DNA of 64,000 bases, taken from Brachionus plicatilis (taxonomy: Eukaryota > Rotifera > Eurotatoria > Ploima > Brachionidae). This document shows, piece after piece, positions 1-10,809 of this stretch (its first letter is position 1; every line of letters starts with the position of its first letter). The DNA is taken from the NCBI GenBank assembly GCA_010279815.1, contig QEOQ01000191.1, forward strand, positions 40,730-104,729, given 5' to 3'. The notes under the pieces were generated by a model. The model had not been told where the DNA came from, ran no database searches, and saw only the letters and a list, made by a program, of their open reading frames with translations. The translations under genes were made by a program, and so were the position numbers.

Positions 1-245
1 TGATAAAATTTATCAAAGTACCTCTATTTTTGTCAGCTTCATCTCGAGAAATCGCGTTAACTCTTAGATTCTGTTTATTTAATCCACCATCAACAGTTAC
101 TTTCTTTTCATCTGAAAACATAATTGGCAGATTTTTGAACTAAGTTGAACGAGCTTTACGCCAATATTGAGCAAAATTGAGCCTTTTTTCAAAATGTGAC
201 TCAGTCAAAAGCGGAATTTTCCTCTTTTTATAAGCCTGAAATTAA
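1..245 (-). pseudogene. mariner/Tc1-like transposase fragment
   Basis: Read on the minus strand, this codes for a piece of a mariner/IS630-type transposase: a FEKRLNFAQYWR-like segment, then MFSDEKKVTVDGGLNKQN, the stretch around the first catalytic Asp (FSDEK), then RVNAISRDEADKN. An in-frame TAG (140-142) separates the two halves. The fragment runs off the left edge of the window and ends near 240 at a possible acceptor-like AG. It carries no second catalytic motif and is clearly dead. The family assignment rests on the FSDEK-x-TVDG pattern only. Confidence 0.6.
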
Positions 246-281
246 ATAATTAAATTTTTTTGATTTAAAAAAATTTTAAAA

Positions 282-2138
282 GCAAATACTTTGAGTTTTA
301 ATAATAATAGTCAAGATGAACACGCTGAAGCTGAAACTTGCACAAGTAGCTCAGAAGAGTCTTTGGAAATAATTGCCAAAGAACCGAGTTCTGAAACCGA
401 TAACGAGTACATTACTTACAGAACGGAACAGCTCAAAGATGATGACCTAGTTTAGGGAATTGAACTTATAAAAGCTAATGGTGATAAAAAACCGGAAATT
501 AACAAATTTAACAACTTAACTCAAAAACTCTTGTTTAAACAGTATGATAAACTTCGCTTGATCGAAGGTATTCTCTACCGAATGTATGAGAATGAAGAAG
601 GTTTTTATGTGACGCAATTTGTGTTACCCGCTCAAGCTGTCAAAACCGTAATTAATCATGTTCATAGTTCGATATTTAACGCTCACCTTGGTAGAAACAA
701 AACAACCGCAAAAATAATGGAAAGATTTTATAGACCATTTTTGAGACAAGAAATTAAAAAGCTTGTCAAAGAGTGCGAAGTTTGCCAAAAGGTAAAAAAT
801 ACAACTCGCCCTCAAGGTGAACTTCATTTTTTAACTCCGTGTAGACCGAATGAACTTATAACCGTTGTTATAGCTGGGCCTTTTAAAAAAACAAACCGTT
901 TAAACAAATATTTACTTATAATTATTTGCCATTTTGCGAAGTATTGTGATTTTCTTGCAATGAAAGATATGACAGCCACAACAATTGCAACAATATTAAT
1001 CAACGAGTGGTTTTGCAAATATGGGATACCTGATGGTATTTTAACCGATCAAGGCACACAATTTCAATCAAAACTTCTCGACCTAGTGTATGAATATCTT
1101 GATATAAAACGACTAAAAACCACACCTTTTCATCCACAATGTGATGGTCAAAGCGAGAAAACCGTTCAAACCGTCAAAATGATGATTAAGTCGTATATTG
1201 ATGAAGATCAACTTACTTGGGATGAAAACTTGTCAAAATATGCTTATGCATATAATACTTCGGAACATGATGCTACAAAACACACACCGTTTGAATTAAT
1301 GTTTGGACGTAAACCGAAGTTACCAATTGATATACTCATACCAAATTTTAACTTAAACTTTAACCGGGAACCAATTTTACAAAAATACACATTGATAAAC
1401 GAGAATGGTGAAGTTGATGTTTTAGCTGACCCAGTAGAAACATTCGGAAAAAAGTTACCAATTGTTGCAAAAGAATACATGAAAGAACTAAAACAAAGCA
1501 TGGAAAACTCTTTTATAGTGGCAGCTCGAAACCGTAACTTAAAAATGAACCGTGCTAAAATTGATCACGATCGCAAAATTCACAAATTTGAGTATAAAAT
1601 AGGCGATTTAGTTTTGTGTGATCATCCTGAGTTAAAAAGAGGCTTATCCAGTGGAAAAGCTCGGAAATATTATGGCCCATTTGAAATTGTTGGTAAAAAC
1701 CGAAACAGTGTAGATTATTTAATTAAAAGATGTAACTCAAAAAAATCAAGAATAAAACAAATACACATAAGTAGGTTAAAGACATTTTACCACCCCAAAG
1801 TTGAATTGAAAATTGATGCTGGTTTGGAAACAAAAACCAAAGTTAAAACCGAAAATAATCTCAATCAAAACAAAGAAAACTATTCAACCGAAAATTCAAC
1901 TAAAAAGATAAATTCTAAGAACAAAAAAACGAGATCAAAAAGTACAAAAAATAATAAAAAGGACTCGTCTGACGAAGAATTTATCCCAAAAAATCAAACT
2001 GTTAATCAACCGATTAAAAAAACTTATCAAACTCGTAGTCAAAAAAAAGTGCTATCAAGTGATTCAGAATCAACTACAAGCGACAATGAACCACTTTCTG
2101 TTTTAAAAGCCAAATATAACCGCAAAAAACAAGATTAG
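282..2138 (+). pseudogene. Ty3/gypsy Pol C-terminal part: integrase
   Basis: This is the retrotransposon integrase, which would join element cDNA to the host chromosome. The frame is open upstream of the first in-window start and is broken by TAG at 453-455. Counting from 531, an HHCC zinc site is seen (H45, H52, C82, C85), then the rve core. Of the D-D-35-E triad, D173 and E209 are present with 35 residues between them, but the first Asp is replaced by Val at residue 113 (codon 867-869). A GPY/F-like module follows (YYGPFEIVGKN, about residues 380-400), then a Lys/Ser-rich tail. The stop and the lost catalytic residue both indicate a dead copy. Confidence 0.85.
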
Positions 2139-2500
2139 GATCAAAAAATCACATCATACAATTCAATTTTTTAAAACAGTTTAATTTTAATAAAAATTTT
2201 TTTATTTGAGACAATTTATCTATATCTATTTTAAAATTTAAAATTAACCGAAACGTATAACTTGAATCAATACAATTAAACCTTAAACAATATTTCAATT
2301 TAAATAAATACAGTATCAAGACAATTCAAATACAAATTTAAGTTAATCACGTGATGCGTCAAAATTGCAATTTTATTATTTTTCAATTTCTGAAAAATTA
2401 CAAGTCAAAATTGAAATTGCTAAAATTTATTTCAATTTAATTCTGTATCAATTTTGTTGAAATTTATTTAGATTAAACCGAAAAAAAAAAAAAAACCGCA

Positions 2501-3337
2501 ATGCAAAACGATATCTATATTCGAAGAGTAACGTCGGAATATGGATCTGCCGAAAAAACCGTCGTCAAACTTTTCAACTTTCTCAAATCGAAGATTGGCG
2601 AACTGGATCAATCAACTCAAGTTAGGTTTGGATCGTTTGATTACGTCATTGTTCCTCAAACAACAAGCCTCAACCAAAATGACTATGTAGCATTTGTGGC
2701 GTTCAAAGACCGTTCAATTCATCGAGAGGTAGTAAGGGAGTTTCAAAGAGTTCAACCGCTAAATTTTGGAAGTCGCGGAATGCTGTTCGAATTGAACCAC
2801 AAGCAAACTTCAACCGACTTACAAATAGAAAACCGTCGACGTTTCAGAAATGCTCTGAATAATCAAAAGCAGAGCAATAAGCGATACTTTGAAGTAAGTT
2901 CTGACGAGGACGAACGACCAGAACCAAAAAAGCAAAAAAGTTTTTCGCTCGACCTTCCAAAAACAACCATTCCGACCATTTTTCCAAAAACGTCTAAAGA
3001 AGACGACATTTCAAATGAGACGTGGACGCATCCAATTCCTCAAAATATTCTCGAGGAACTTAATCGGAAAATCCCGGAATTTCTGGAAAAAACTCGCTCG
3101 GGAAAAAAACAAACCGATACAAAAGAAACCGCCCTAGGAAACGTTGTGCCTTTAATTGAACACAAAAGTGTCCAAACCGACGCAAATACAACCGAGAACT
3201 TCGAATTAAAAATCAAAGTAATATCTCTTGAGTTGGAGATCGAGTCAAAAAACGATCAAATTAAGCGTCTCTTGAAGGAGCGGGAGGAGATAAAGGCCTA
3301 CTTCAAAAACGGATATGAATTGTTCAACCGTAAATAA
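2501..3337 (+). CDS. unknown ORF of the Ty3/gypsy element, 278 aa
   Basis: This intact frame lies between the integrase and the polypurine tract, the position of a third ORF (env or accessory) in some Ty3/gypsy elements. No signal peptide or membrane helix is visible, so it does not look like an envelope protein. Residues 1-105 look globular (beta-rich stretches such as FDYVIVPQ and YVAFVAF). The middle is charged (SSDEDERPEPKKQK). The C-terminus (about 230-272) has heptad-like Leu/Ile spacing typical of a coiled coil. It starts at the first ATG after an A-run. It could be a displaced Gag-like protein or an RNA-binding accessory factor; I do not recognise it. Confidence 0.55.
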   Translation: MQNDIYIRRVTSEYGSAEKTVVKLFNFLKSKIGELDQSTQVRFGSFDYVIVPQTTSLNQNDYVAFVAFKDRSIHREVVREFQRVQPLNFGSRGMLFELNHKQTSTDLQIENRRRFRNALNNQKQSNKRYFEVSSDEDERPEPKKQKSFSLDLPKTTIPTIFPKTSKEDDISNETWTHPIPQNILEELNRKIPEFLEKTRSGKKQTDTKETALGNVVPLIEHKSVQTDANTTENFELKIKVISLELEIESKNDQIKRLLKEREEIKAYFKNGYELFNRK

Positions 3338-3411
3338 ACCGTTAACCGTAACTTTAATTGTATTTTTTCAAGTTTTTTCTTAATAAAATTCAAAATTTTG
3401 TAACGAATCTC

Positions 3412-3424
3412 AGGAAGGGGGAGG
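3412..3424 (+). promoter_or_regulatory. polypurine tract before the 3' LTR
   Basis: AGGAAGGGGGAGG is a purine run just before TATGTTGCGG, the place where a plus-strand primer is expected in LTR retrotransposons. The LTR would begin at 3425 or, if it starts with TGTT, at 3427. Confidence 0.65.
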
Positions 3425-3426
3425 TA

Positions 3427-3815
3427 TGTTGCGGACTAACACGTAGCTCCTCACTCTAATTGCATAGTTTCACTATTACTTAACTTCGGTTAAGAACTAG
3501 TGAAACATGCTTTGTAATAATTTAATTGTTTTTCTCTTTTTTTGTTAAATATAATTCTCTCTTTTTTTGTTATAATTGTCTCGAATAAAAATTCAATAAA
3601 TGTTTAAACCAAAAATATAAACCGTTTTTCATTAAAAACCCAAACCGTATCAATTAACCGTACTTAACCTCGAGTACAAACCGTTAGGCTCAAGCACCCA
3701 CACTTGGAGACCTCAGCAGCTAATAACTTCGATGAACTCGTATTTGTGGGAATCAGCGTTGAAGACTTGCAGGTCGTCCACATTTGACCAATTAGAGCAA
3801 TAAAGATCTTGACAT
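3427..3815 (+). repeat. probable 3' LTR, end uncertain
   Basis: The block begins TGTTGCGGAC directly after the polypurine tract, contains a strong hairpin (3462-3510) and polyadenylation-like AATAAA strings near 3588-3600, and ends in a richer-GC segment (3690-3815). The 5' LTR is not in the window, so the limits cannot be verified by direct repeat. The GC-richer end also has an open minus-strand frame of about 50 codons (3658-3812) that I cannot identify. Confidence 0.5.
3462..3510. repeat. hairpin with UUCG tetraloop in the LTR
   Basis: The outer stem is GCAT plus GTTTCACTA pairing with TAGTGAAAC plus ATGC (13 bp, one bulged A). The inner stem CTTAAC pairs with GTTAAG across a TTCG loop, that is C(UUCG)G in RNA, a very stable tetraloop. 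Confidence 0.8.
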
Positions 3816-4409
3816 CTCAAAAAAATTCTAAAAAATTATTTTAATTAAGTCTATATTTGAAAAGATGAAAAAAAAAGATTTGGCTTAATTTTAGTTTTAA
3901 TTTAGAAAACGAGAAAATAAAAAAAACGCCTTAAATAAAAATATTTATTTTTAAAACATTGAAGCATGTCAAATAAAAATTTTAAAAAAAAAAAATAAAT
4001 CTTTTAACTTACAGTTTAGAATTAACTACATTAAAAGAAAAAAAGCACACATTTACTAACATTTTTTTTAACTGTATTGAATTTGTTCATTTTTCTTGAA
4101 ATTACAAAATTTTTCATGACAAACAAAGTATTAATTTTAAAGGGAATAATTTCTTTCGTATTTTCACCATATGAAATTATGTTTTTAAAATATATTTTAA
4201 TGCAAAAAATCGTTCAAAGTATGAAAAATTTTTCAATTTTAAAAAGAATTCTTTAATATTAAAAGTCATAAATGCTCCAATAAAAACTTATAAAATGAAT
4301 GATTTCGAAAGTGATAAAGAATTTTAAATATGAATTTGATCAATTTAGTTTACTCAATCTTTGTATTTTGTTTTTAAGTCAAAGTCAAAGTTAGGTTCTC
4401 CACAAAAAT
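3816..4409. other. AT-rich DNA, no feature seen
   Basis: Low-complexity A/T runs; no coding signal, RNA gene or repeat family recognised. Confidence 0.5.
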
Positions 4410-4794
4410 GGACGTACTTTCTATTCTTTTTGATTTTTTCTAGTCAAATAGAATGTTCTTTTTGTACTTATAAGAATTTAGCCTTGGTTTAGAATTGAAA
4501 TCCTTTTTTGAATTTTAATTAAAAATTTTTATTTTTGTATAGAAAAACGTAATTTTTATTCTATTGTATCTTTCCTTAAATTCAAAAAACCCGAATTCTC
4601 TAAAGCTCCTTTTATTTATATTGCTCTTGACGTTTTACGACGTCAATCGCTCAGTCAAAATATGGTTAATTAAAGGGTTATTTTCCTTTAACTAAGCAAA
4701 AGTTGAGAGAACGGTCAAAATATTTTATAATTTTTGAGTACAGAATGACATTCTTTTTGACTAGAAAAAATCAAAAAGGATAAAAAGTACGTCC
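4410..4794. repeat. inverted-repeat (foldback) element
   Basis: The left arm (about 4410-4460, beginning GGACGTACTTT) and right arm (about 4742-4794, ending AAAGTACGTCC) are reverse complements over about 50 bp with few mismatches, both containing CTAGTCAAAnAGAATG. No target duplication could be assigned. A looser copy of the right arm follows to about 4860. Confidence 0.6.
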
Positions 4795-5253
4795 TTTATA
4801 GACTTTATAGTATTTGGCCTTTTTTGTCAAAAAGTACAAATAGTACATTCTTTTTTTTAAGAGACTTTATAGTTTTTAAGTTTTTAAAGGATAAAAAGTT
4901 TTTTAAAGGATTTTTTTTTTATTGTCAATAGATGTACTACTTTGAAAAATTGAAAAATATTTTAAATATTCCGAATAAAGTATAAACAAGGTATCTCTTT
5001 TAATAAAAATAAAACAATTTGAGTGATCTAATCAAAAATAAAACAGGGGCGAAATTTCAATGAAAATCCTGTATTCCTCTTTACATAAATTCGGCCATTT
5101 TTCGGCCAAAGAAAATTTTGTAAATTTACGTAATTTTACGTAAAATCCACGTAACGAATCATTACTATATTTAAGAAATATTAAAATTTACTTTGAAAAA
5201 AATAAGAAAATGCCTCTATTTTTTTATGTAAACTATCAATCTTACCTTTGTTC

Positions 5254-5346
5254 GAAAAACCAGTTCCAACCACGAACTGGTTCGACAAACCGGTTTCAAA
5301 ATCGAACCTGTTCCATAAAACAATTCCATTTACGAACCGGTTTTCC
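5254..5346. repeat. 30-bp tandem repeat, three degenerate copies
   Basis: Three units of about 30 bp, each with an AACCGGTT/AACCAGTT-like start and a CGAACTGG/CGAACCGG-like end, are visible. They fall inside a 77-codon open frame (5210-5443) that looks accidental. Confidence 0.6.
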
Positions 5347-5364
5347 TTTGATTTTCAAGAAATT

Positions 5365-5586
5365 CTGCAAAATAGTGCAGCATATTTGGCTATATTATTT
5401 TTCCAAAAATAAAATTTTATTTTTTTGTCTTTTTTTGCGATAAAAAATTATTTTCGGTAAAATAGTGCAACAAAATATGTTGCCCTCTGATGAAGTATTT
5501 TATATTTTTTTTTTATTAAATTAAATTTTAATATATCAATCAAAGAAGAATCTTTGTTCAAATTGTATTTGAATTTCACAATACCC
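5365..5586. repeat. MITE fragment, TTGTGAA-ended family
   Basis: It contains the TAGTGCAACAAAATATGTTG core and ends with TTGTATTTGAATTTCACAATACC, the right end shared with the copies at 22574, 32976 and 50145. The left end is lost or diverged. Confidence 0.55.
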
Positions 5587-6007
5587 AAATTCATTGAGAT
5601 ATCTGTCTTATCTGCTATTCATTTAAAAACAATTAAATTGTTTTTAATTTTAAAAAAAATTTTTAATAATTGGATCCAACAAATTCATAATGGTTTTATT
5701 TTTCACGAAATAATAAAGCTATTTTATTTGATATTTTTTGCTAAATTTTTTTAAAAAGAAATTTAGAATTATGTATTTCTGAAACCAAGATTTTTATTCA
5801 AAATTTTATTTGGATTCAATTTAAAAGAAACATAGTTATTTTAATTGTTGACTTTAAGATTTTAATTATTTTTTTTTTAATTTTTGAAATAATTTTTAGT
5901 TTACCTGAATCAAATATTGAACCAAGTTTTTAAAAATTTTTAATTAAACAAATAATAAATTTTACTATTAGCATTTTTTTTCTACATAAAGAAATTAATC
6001 GATTAAT

Positions 6008-6376
6008 TGTTTTGTGAAGTTCAGTACAAAAGAACAGAACAAAGTGTGAAAAAATTATATAACTTTTTTTCTAAAAGTTTATAATTAAATCTGTGAATGC
6101 AGAATGCTGCAAGATTCAAAGTTGCATCAACTGTAAAAGTCTGCTAATGATGTGCAAAATCTCTGAAAAATTAACTACGCTCGATATTATTGAAATTTAA
6201 TTTCTGCTAAACTCTGCTAATTTAGCAGACCTTGACAATTGATGCAACTTTGAATGTTGCACTATGTTGCATTTAGAGAATTATATTTAAACCTTTAGAA
6301 AAAAAAGTTATTCAATTTTTTTCTTTTTTCCTTTTTTCTGTTCTTTTTATCATTTTGTACCGAATTTCACAATACC
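6008..6376. mobile_element. MITE with 9-bp target duplication
   Basis: Long imperfect inverted ends are present: TGTTTTGTGAAGTTCAGTAC on the left, TTGTACCGAATTTCACAATACC-like on the right, and TGCATCAACTGTAAAAGTC-type internal arms. The nine bases TCGATTAAT flank both sides (5999-6007 and 6377-6385). A 9-bp duplication suggests a Mutator-like (MULE) origin. There is no coding capacity. It lies about 600 bp upstream of the cofilin gene. Confidence 0.75.
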
Positions 6377-6976
6377 TCGATTAATATTGTCAAAATTAAC
6401 AGTCATTGCTAAGTTAAATGGGAAAATTTTAAAATATTTAAGAATTGAAAAGAACTGAAAATATTTACATCTTTCAAAAAGGCGGCTGACATTAATAATA
6501 ATTAAAAAATTTCAGCTCTTATCACAAATTTTGAAAGAAATTTCTAGAATTTAATTCTAATCAAAATGAGTAAAGCTTCAAGCAAGTTATTAATAGTTTT
6601 TTTTTTATCAAAATAAATTCTTTTTGAAAAACAAAAAACTCATGTTTTGAAATAGTAAAACTTTCTTCTATTAAGTTAATAAATTATTCTACTAAACTTT
6701 ATTAGAATTTTAAAGGTTTCACGAAACATTCTGCAAATATGATTTCTTTCAAAAGCTAAATAATTTTATTTGATAAATAAATTTAGCGCATTTAAGTAAA
6801 CAGTAACTCAAGAAGTTTATTCTAGAATCGGAATTGTGGAAATTTTTAAGTCATCCATTTTAAAATCTGAGTTTACTTAAGATTGTTCAAAATTAAACTC
6901 TCAAACAATAATTAGCTTAATATAAATATAAAAAAATTTAGTTCTATTTAATTGGAAATTTTTCATTTTAAAAAAA

Positions 6977-7541
6977 ATGGTAATATTTTTTTTTCAAAAT
7001 ATAGTTGTAAAATTTTGTTATAGGCATCAGGCAGTCTTGGTTTTTCGGTCGATTTAGAGCTTGTAAAAGCATATCACATGTTTAACAAGGATAGAAAAGA
7101 GCTTTATTTGACATGTAAATATTCAAGTGATGATAAAAAGCTACTGTTGGATCAAAAAGGACCTTTAAAGAAAAAGACGGCAAAATCTTATGCTGAAAAA
7201 AGTATTTTACTCCTGAAATTATTTTTAAATTGTTTAATTATTTCGGGCTTTAAGATAAGCACTGGGAGGAATTGATTAGCAAATTGCCTGAGGATGAGAT
7301 TCGGTTTATTCCTATTCAAGTGGAATACAAAGACGTCAAGGGAAAGAATCAAAATGATGTTTTGATAATATTATGGAGCCCAGATGCAGTAAATATAATG
7401 AAAAAAATGGAAGTCGAATCACACAAGCCAGTGATAATGAGATGTTTGCCTGGAGCAAGAGAATGCATTGAGATTAAATCAAAAACTGACTGGAATTTGG
7501 AAAAAATTGTGAAAGATAAACTAAAAGGTTCTTTAGACTAA
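6977..7541 (+). CDS. ADF/cofilin, three exons
   Basis: This is an actin-depolymerising factor/cofilin, a cytosolic protein that binds and severs actin filaments. Exon 1 codes only for the start Met (6977-6979), followed by a GT-AG intron (6980-7023). Exon 2 is 7024-7201, intron 7202-7254, and exon 3 is 7255-7541. An intron directly after ATG is the usual ADF/cofilin gene structure and decides the start. The spliced protein is 155 aa, the family's usual size. It begins M-ASGSLGFSVDLE and has the long actin-binding helix region WSPDAVNIMKKM (human equivalent WCPDTAKVKKKM), then KDKLKG near the end. It is flanked by MITEs and has a near-identical partner at 21711-22344. Confidence 0.88.
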
Positions 7542-7769
7542 GGTTTTTTTTTAAATTTAGTATTTTTCAACAATGATGAATATTTATCTTTTAAATTTTT
7601 TGATTTAAAAAAAATCTCAATTAAAAAAGCGAACTTTTTTTAATTTTTAAAGTTCTTTAATATGCCTGTTATCTAAATGAATAATATTTTTTTTATTTAA
7701 TTGATCAAAATTTTAATTACAGTTAAAAATCAAATTTTTCTTTCTTTTATTCAAACTTAATTTTGTTAA

Positions 7770-8002
7770 TGCAACATAGTGAAACATAAAAGTTGCATCA
7801 AATATAGAGGTCTGCTAAATTTGCAGAGCAGAAATTAAATTTCAATCTTATCGAGCGTAGTTAATTTTTCAGAGATTTTGCAAATCATTAGCAGACCGTT
7901 ACAGTTGATGCAACTTTGAATGTTGAAATTTTTAACTTTTAGAAAAAAAATTTAATTTTTTTACACTTTGTTCTGTTCTTTTGTACTGAACTTCACAAAA
8001 CC
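7770..8002. repeat. half MITE, same family as 6008-6376
   Basis: This repeats, in the opposite orientation, the sub-terminal modules of the 6008-6376 MITE: GTTGCATCA, GGTCTGCTAA, CGAGCGTAGTTAATTTTTCA, and the terminal ACTTTGTTCTGTTC to CTTCACAAAACC. It sits just downstream of the cofilin gene, so that gene is bracketed by inverted copies. Confidence 0.7.
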
Positions 8003-8629
8003 GTGTATGGGATTGCCACCTCTTTTATATCGCATCTTAATTGACCTCAATGACTTGTGAGAGCTTCTGAGAATACTGGTGGTGCATGCCATTCGATGTA
8101 TCTTTTTAAAAAACTCGGTAGTCAGACCTTTATTCATTTTGAGTAATTTGAATCGCGAAAGGGATCATGACAGAACTTTTCGAAGATGTATTTATCAAAA
8201 TAATATGAATAGTAAAATTATATATTTTTATCTAACTAATCTGAATTTTAAAATTTAGCTAAAAAGGTTTAATTTTCCGAACTAGAATAATGTTTAAAAA
8301 ATCATTGAAATACATTTTGACAAACATAAGTACCCAATAGCTACTTAATACTGAGAAAAACTAAATTTTTGGGCTTGATATCAAAGCCAAACCGAAAAGT
8401 TAAAAGGAAATGGCTGAGTTTTTTTTTTAAATTTTAATCTTGTCTTAAAACTTTACTTTAAATACAAAAGAAAAACACATTTGTTCAAATCCATATTAAT
8501 TTTGATTTAATATATTATACTTTTTTATTACTGAAAAACCCATTTTCGAGCAATAATCGATTCAGACATTAATATACCAACTTTTAAAAGTTTTAGATAT
8601 ATATTTATTCTGAAAATAATGAATAATTT

Positions 8630-9850
8630 GTATTAGGCGATAAATAAAAAACTAAATCTTGCACAAAAAAAATGCTTAACTGTAGATACATGGACTAATG
8701 GGAATACTCCAGAGTTCATTACCATTGGATGTATTTGCACTAATTATTCAATGAAAAGAGAACTATAAATTACTGATAAAATAAAATGCCTGGTCTACAA
8801 AACGCAAAGAATATAAAATACTGTGTAGAACCAAGGACAAATAAGTATGATTTTAATAAGAACAAAATTAATTAGTAAATTATTCAGCTTTTTGAAAAAA
8901 ATCAAAAGTAAAATAATTAAATGCATTATGTGCTATTTGTGATGAGGGAAGCTCACTAGTACGTATTTTTAAGCAAATTTTGTCAGATGATGAAAGACTG
9001 GCAGATTGAGTAAATTAATCAAAAATTTTATTTAAAAAAATTAAAAATTTTATAACCAAAAAAAGATAGAAAAGAACAAATAAATGATGAAAATGATCTT
9101 TATACTGAGAACAATGAACAATTTGATCTTGAAAAATTTGAAACGTCTAGTCAAATTTGATTAAATCAAGATATTAATATAAATTAACAATGTAAAACAA
9201 CTGTCGAAGCTGAAAAACATAACTTAAATAATCGAATTCAAACTTTTAGTTATTCAAATAAAATTATTATTGGTCTTAATATAAACCAATTATCTGGAAA
9301 ACAGCAGAATTCACTTGTAATTTTTATTCATATTTTAATTTTTCTTTTGAATTGAATCTTATAATAGGCGATAATTCAATACCAAGATTCTCATGTGCTT
9401 GTTACTAGATAAATTTAGTTGTACGTTATGAAACAGGAAAACATGAGTATTTATGTGATAAAATAAAAATTTTAAATACATCGAACGCTCATGTAAAAAA
9501 AAATGTTCGTTGAAATGAGCTTAAGAAAATTTTTTTAAACAAAAATTGCCAATTGCGTTTAACATAACGAAATGGTCATTATGTTGAGCTTAGTTAAAAT
9601 AGCCTATGATTCTGGTGCTTTTAATCGAAAAAATAAAGAGGCTTGTTGTCCTGTCGTTTTGAAGACCACTGAAATACATCAACAGATACTAAAATTCGCT
9701 AATCAACTATAAATATTTTTGCAAGAATCCACTGCTTCAATTTCTAACCTGAAACCCGGAATTTTAAAATTGATATATCTTTGGGAACGAATGAATGCTG
9801 AACAGCCTTACATAGATTTTTGTTTTAAATAAATTGAATATTTAAATATA
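8630..9850 (+). pseudogene. degenerate hAT transposase
   Basis: Fragments in the plus strand match a hAT transposase: AQKKCLTVDTWTNG near 8658-8702 (region of the first catalytic Asp), an acidic linker near 9060-9200, LPIAFNIT near 9547 with the RW-type block frameshifted, and C-terminal pieces (VLKTTEIHQQIL, then ISNLKPGILKLI) at 9655-9775. Many stops and frameshifts are present. No inverted ends were found. It is unlike the hAT copy at 42.3-44.7 kb. Confidence 0.6.
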
Positions 9851-9929
9851 AAATTGGAGTATTAGCTTAATTAATTAGTATTCAAGGAGAAAGTTCAAGT
9901 TCATTTTAAAAAGTTTTTTTAATGACTCA

Positions 9930-10800
9930 TTAAAATTTTAAGGCTGCCCCTACACTTAAAAAATCTATGATCGCTTCGAGACTCAAATGTGTACATTGAG
10001 GAAGTCAAATCAATCTCAGTTCAAAGCATTTGAGCAATGGGTCTTTCCAATCTATTGTTATTAGTTTTCAAAAGTCGAAATTTATTCTGAGTCGACATAA
10101 AGATTGCATGTTTCAGCATTGATATTTCAAGAGACGCGTATTCGATCCCAAAAACTACTTTTCTGTGCCTAAATCAATGGTTCGTGTTTCACTTAGCAAG
10201 AAGGTTTTAAAGAATTCTATCAAATAAAAATGCATCCTTCCTAAATAGAACATACCACGTTCGCTTGCGAATTTGGTCTGTTTCAATACATAGTTATGTC
10301 AATTTGTCTCACCGATGCACCTCCCATGCACCTCTAATTTATTTGATATCGTGTAATTCGGTCGAACCTGATCCCAATAAAATAGCAGCTGTCCATGCCT
10401 TTCAGCAACCCAGCATCTTACAGCAGCTTAAAGGTTCCTAGGTATATGGAATTTTTAAAGAAGGTTGATTAAATTATTCGCAAACATTGCCAAACAATTT
10501 AATTGATTCTTCTTTATTAGACATTTAGGCAAACTCTTCATTAAGATAAAAGGAACTTTGAACAACAATAAGGTCTAAATAATAAAGCATCTCAAAGAAG
10601 TGTTGCGTACTCCAAAAATTCTGATTTTTCCAGAATTCTACAAAGAGTTAATATTTTTCAACGATGCCTATCACTAAACCTATGTTGCCGTACTTTCTCA
10701 GTATCAATTTGTTAAACTTATTCCTTATTAGACCAGTTCCTTACTTCAGCAGAGAGAGGAAACCGGCACTAAAAAAATACCCAACTTGTGAGAAATAAAC
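9930..10800 (+). pseudogene. Ty3/gypsy reverse transcriptase/RNase H relic
   Basis: Short conserved pieces follow in the right order: FYQIKMHPS then HTTFACEFGLFQYIVM (10222-10300, the RT palm), the thumb segment EPDPNKIAAVHAFQQP with LQQLKGS (10367-10440), and an RNase H-like stretch (LKEVLRTPKILIFPEFYKE then NDAY, 10592-10680). Stops and frame changes occur every 20-40 codons. No integrase or LTR is seen. It is the oldest retroelement in the window. Confidence 0.65.
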
Positions 10801-10809
10801 CTTGTTTTC

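Larger units (their letters stand above)
282..3815 (+). mobile_element. 5'-truncated Ty3/gypsy LTR retrotransposon
   Basis: The sequence shows the 3' half of a Ty3/gypsy element: end of pol with integrase, a second ORF, a polypurine tract (3412-3424) and the beginning of a 3' LTR. Gag, protease, reverse transcriptase and the 5' LTR are absent; the left junction with the mariner fragment lies near 245-300. All parts share frequent AACCG strings in coding and non-coding DNA, which supports one source. The 3' limit is not fixed; it could lie near 3700 (a CA dinucleotide) or near 3815. Confidence 0.7.
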
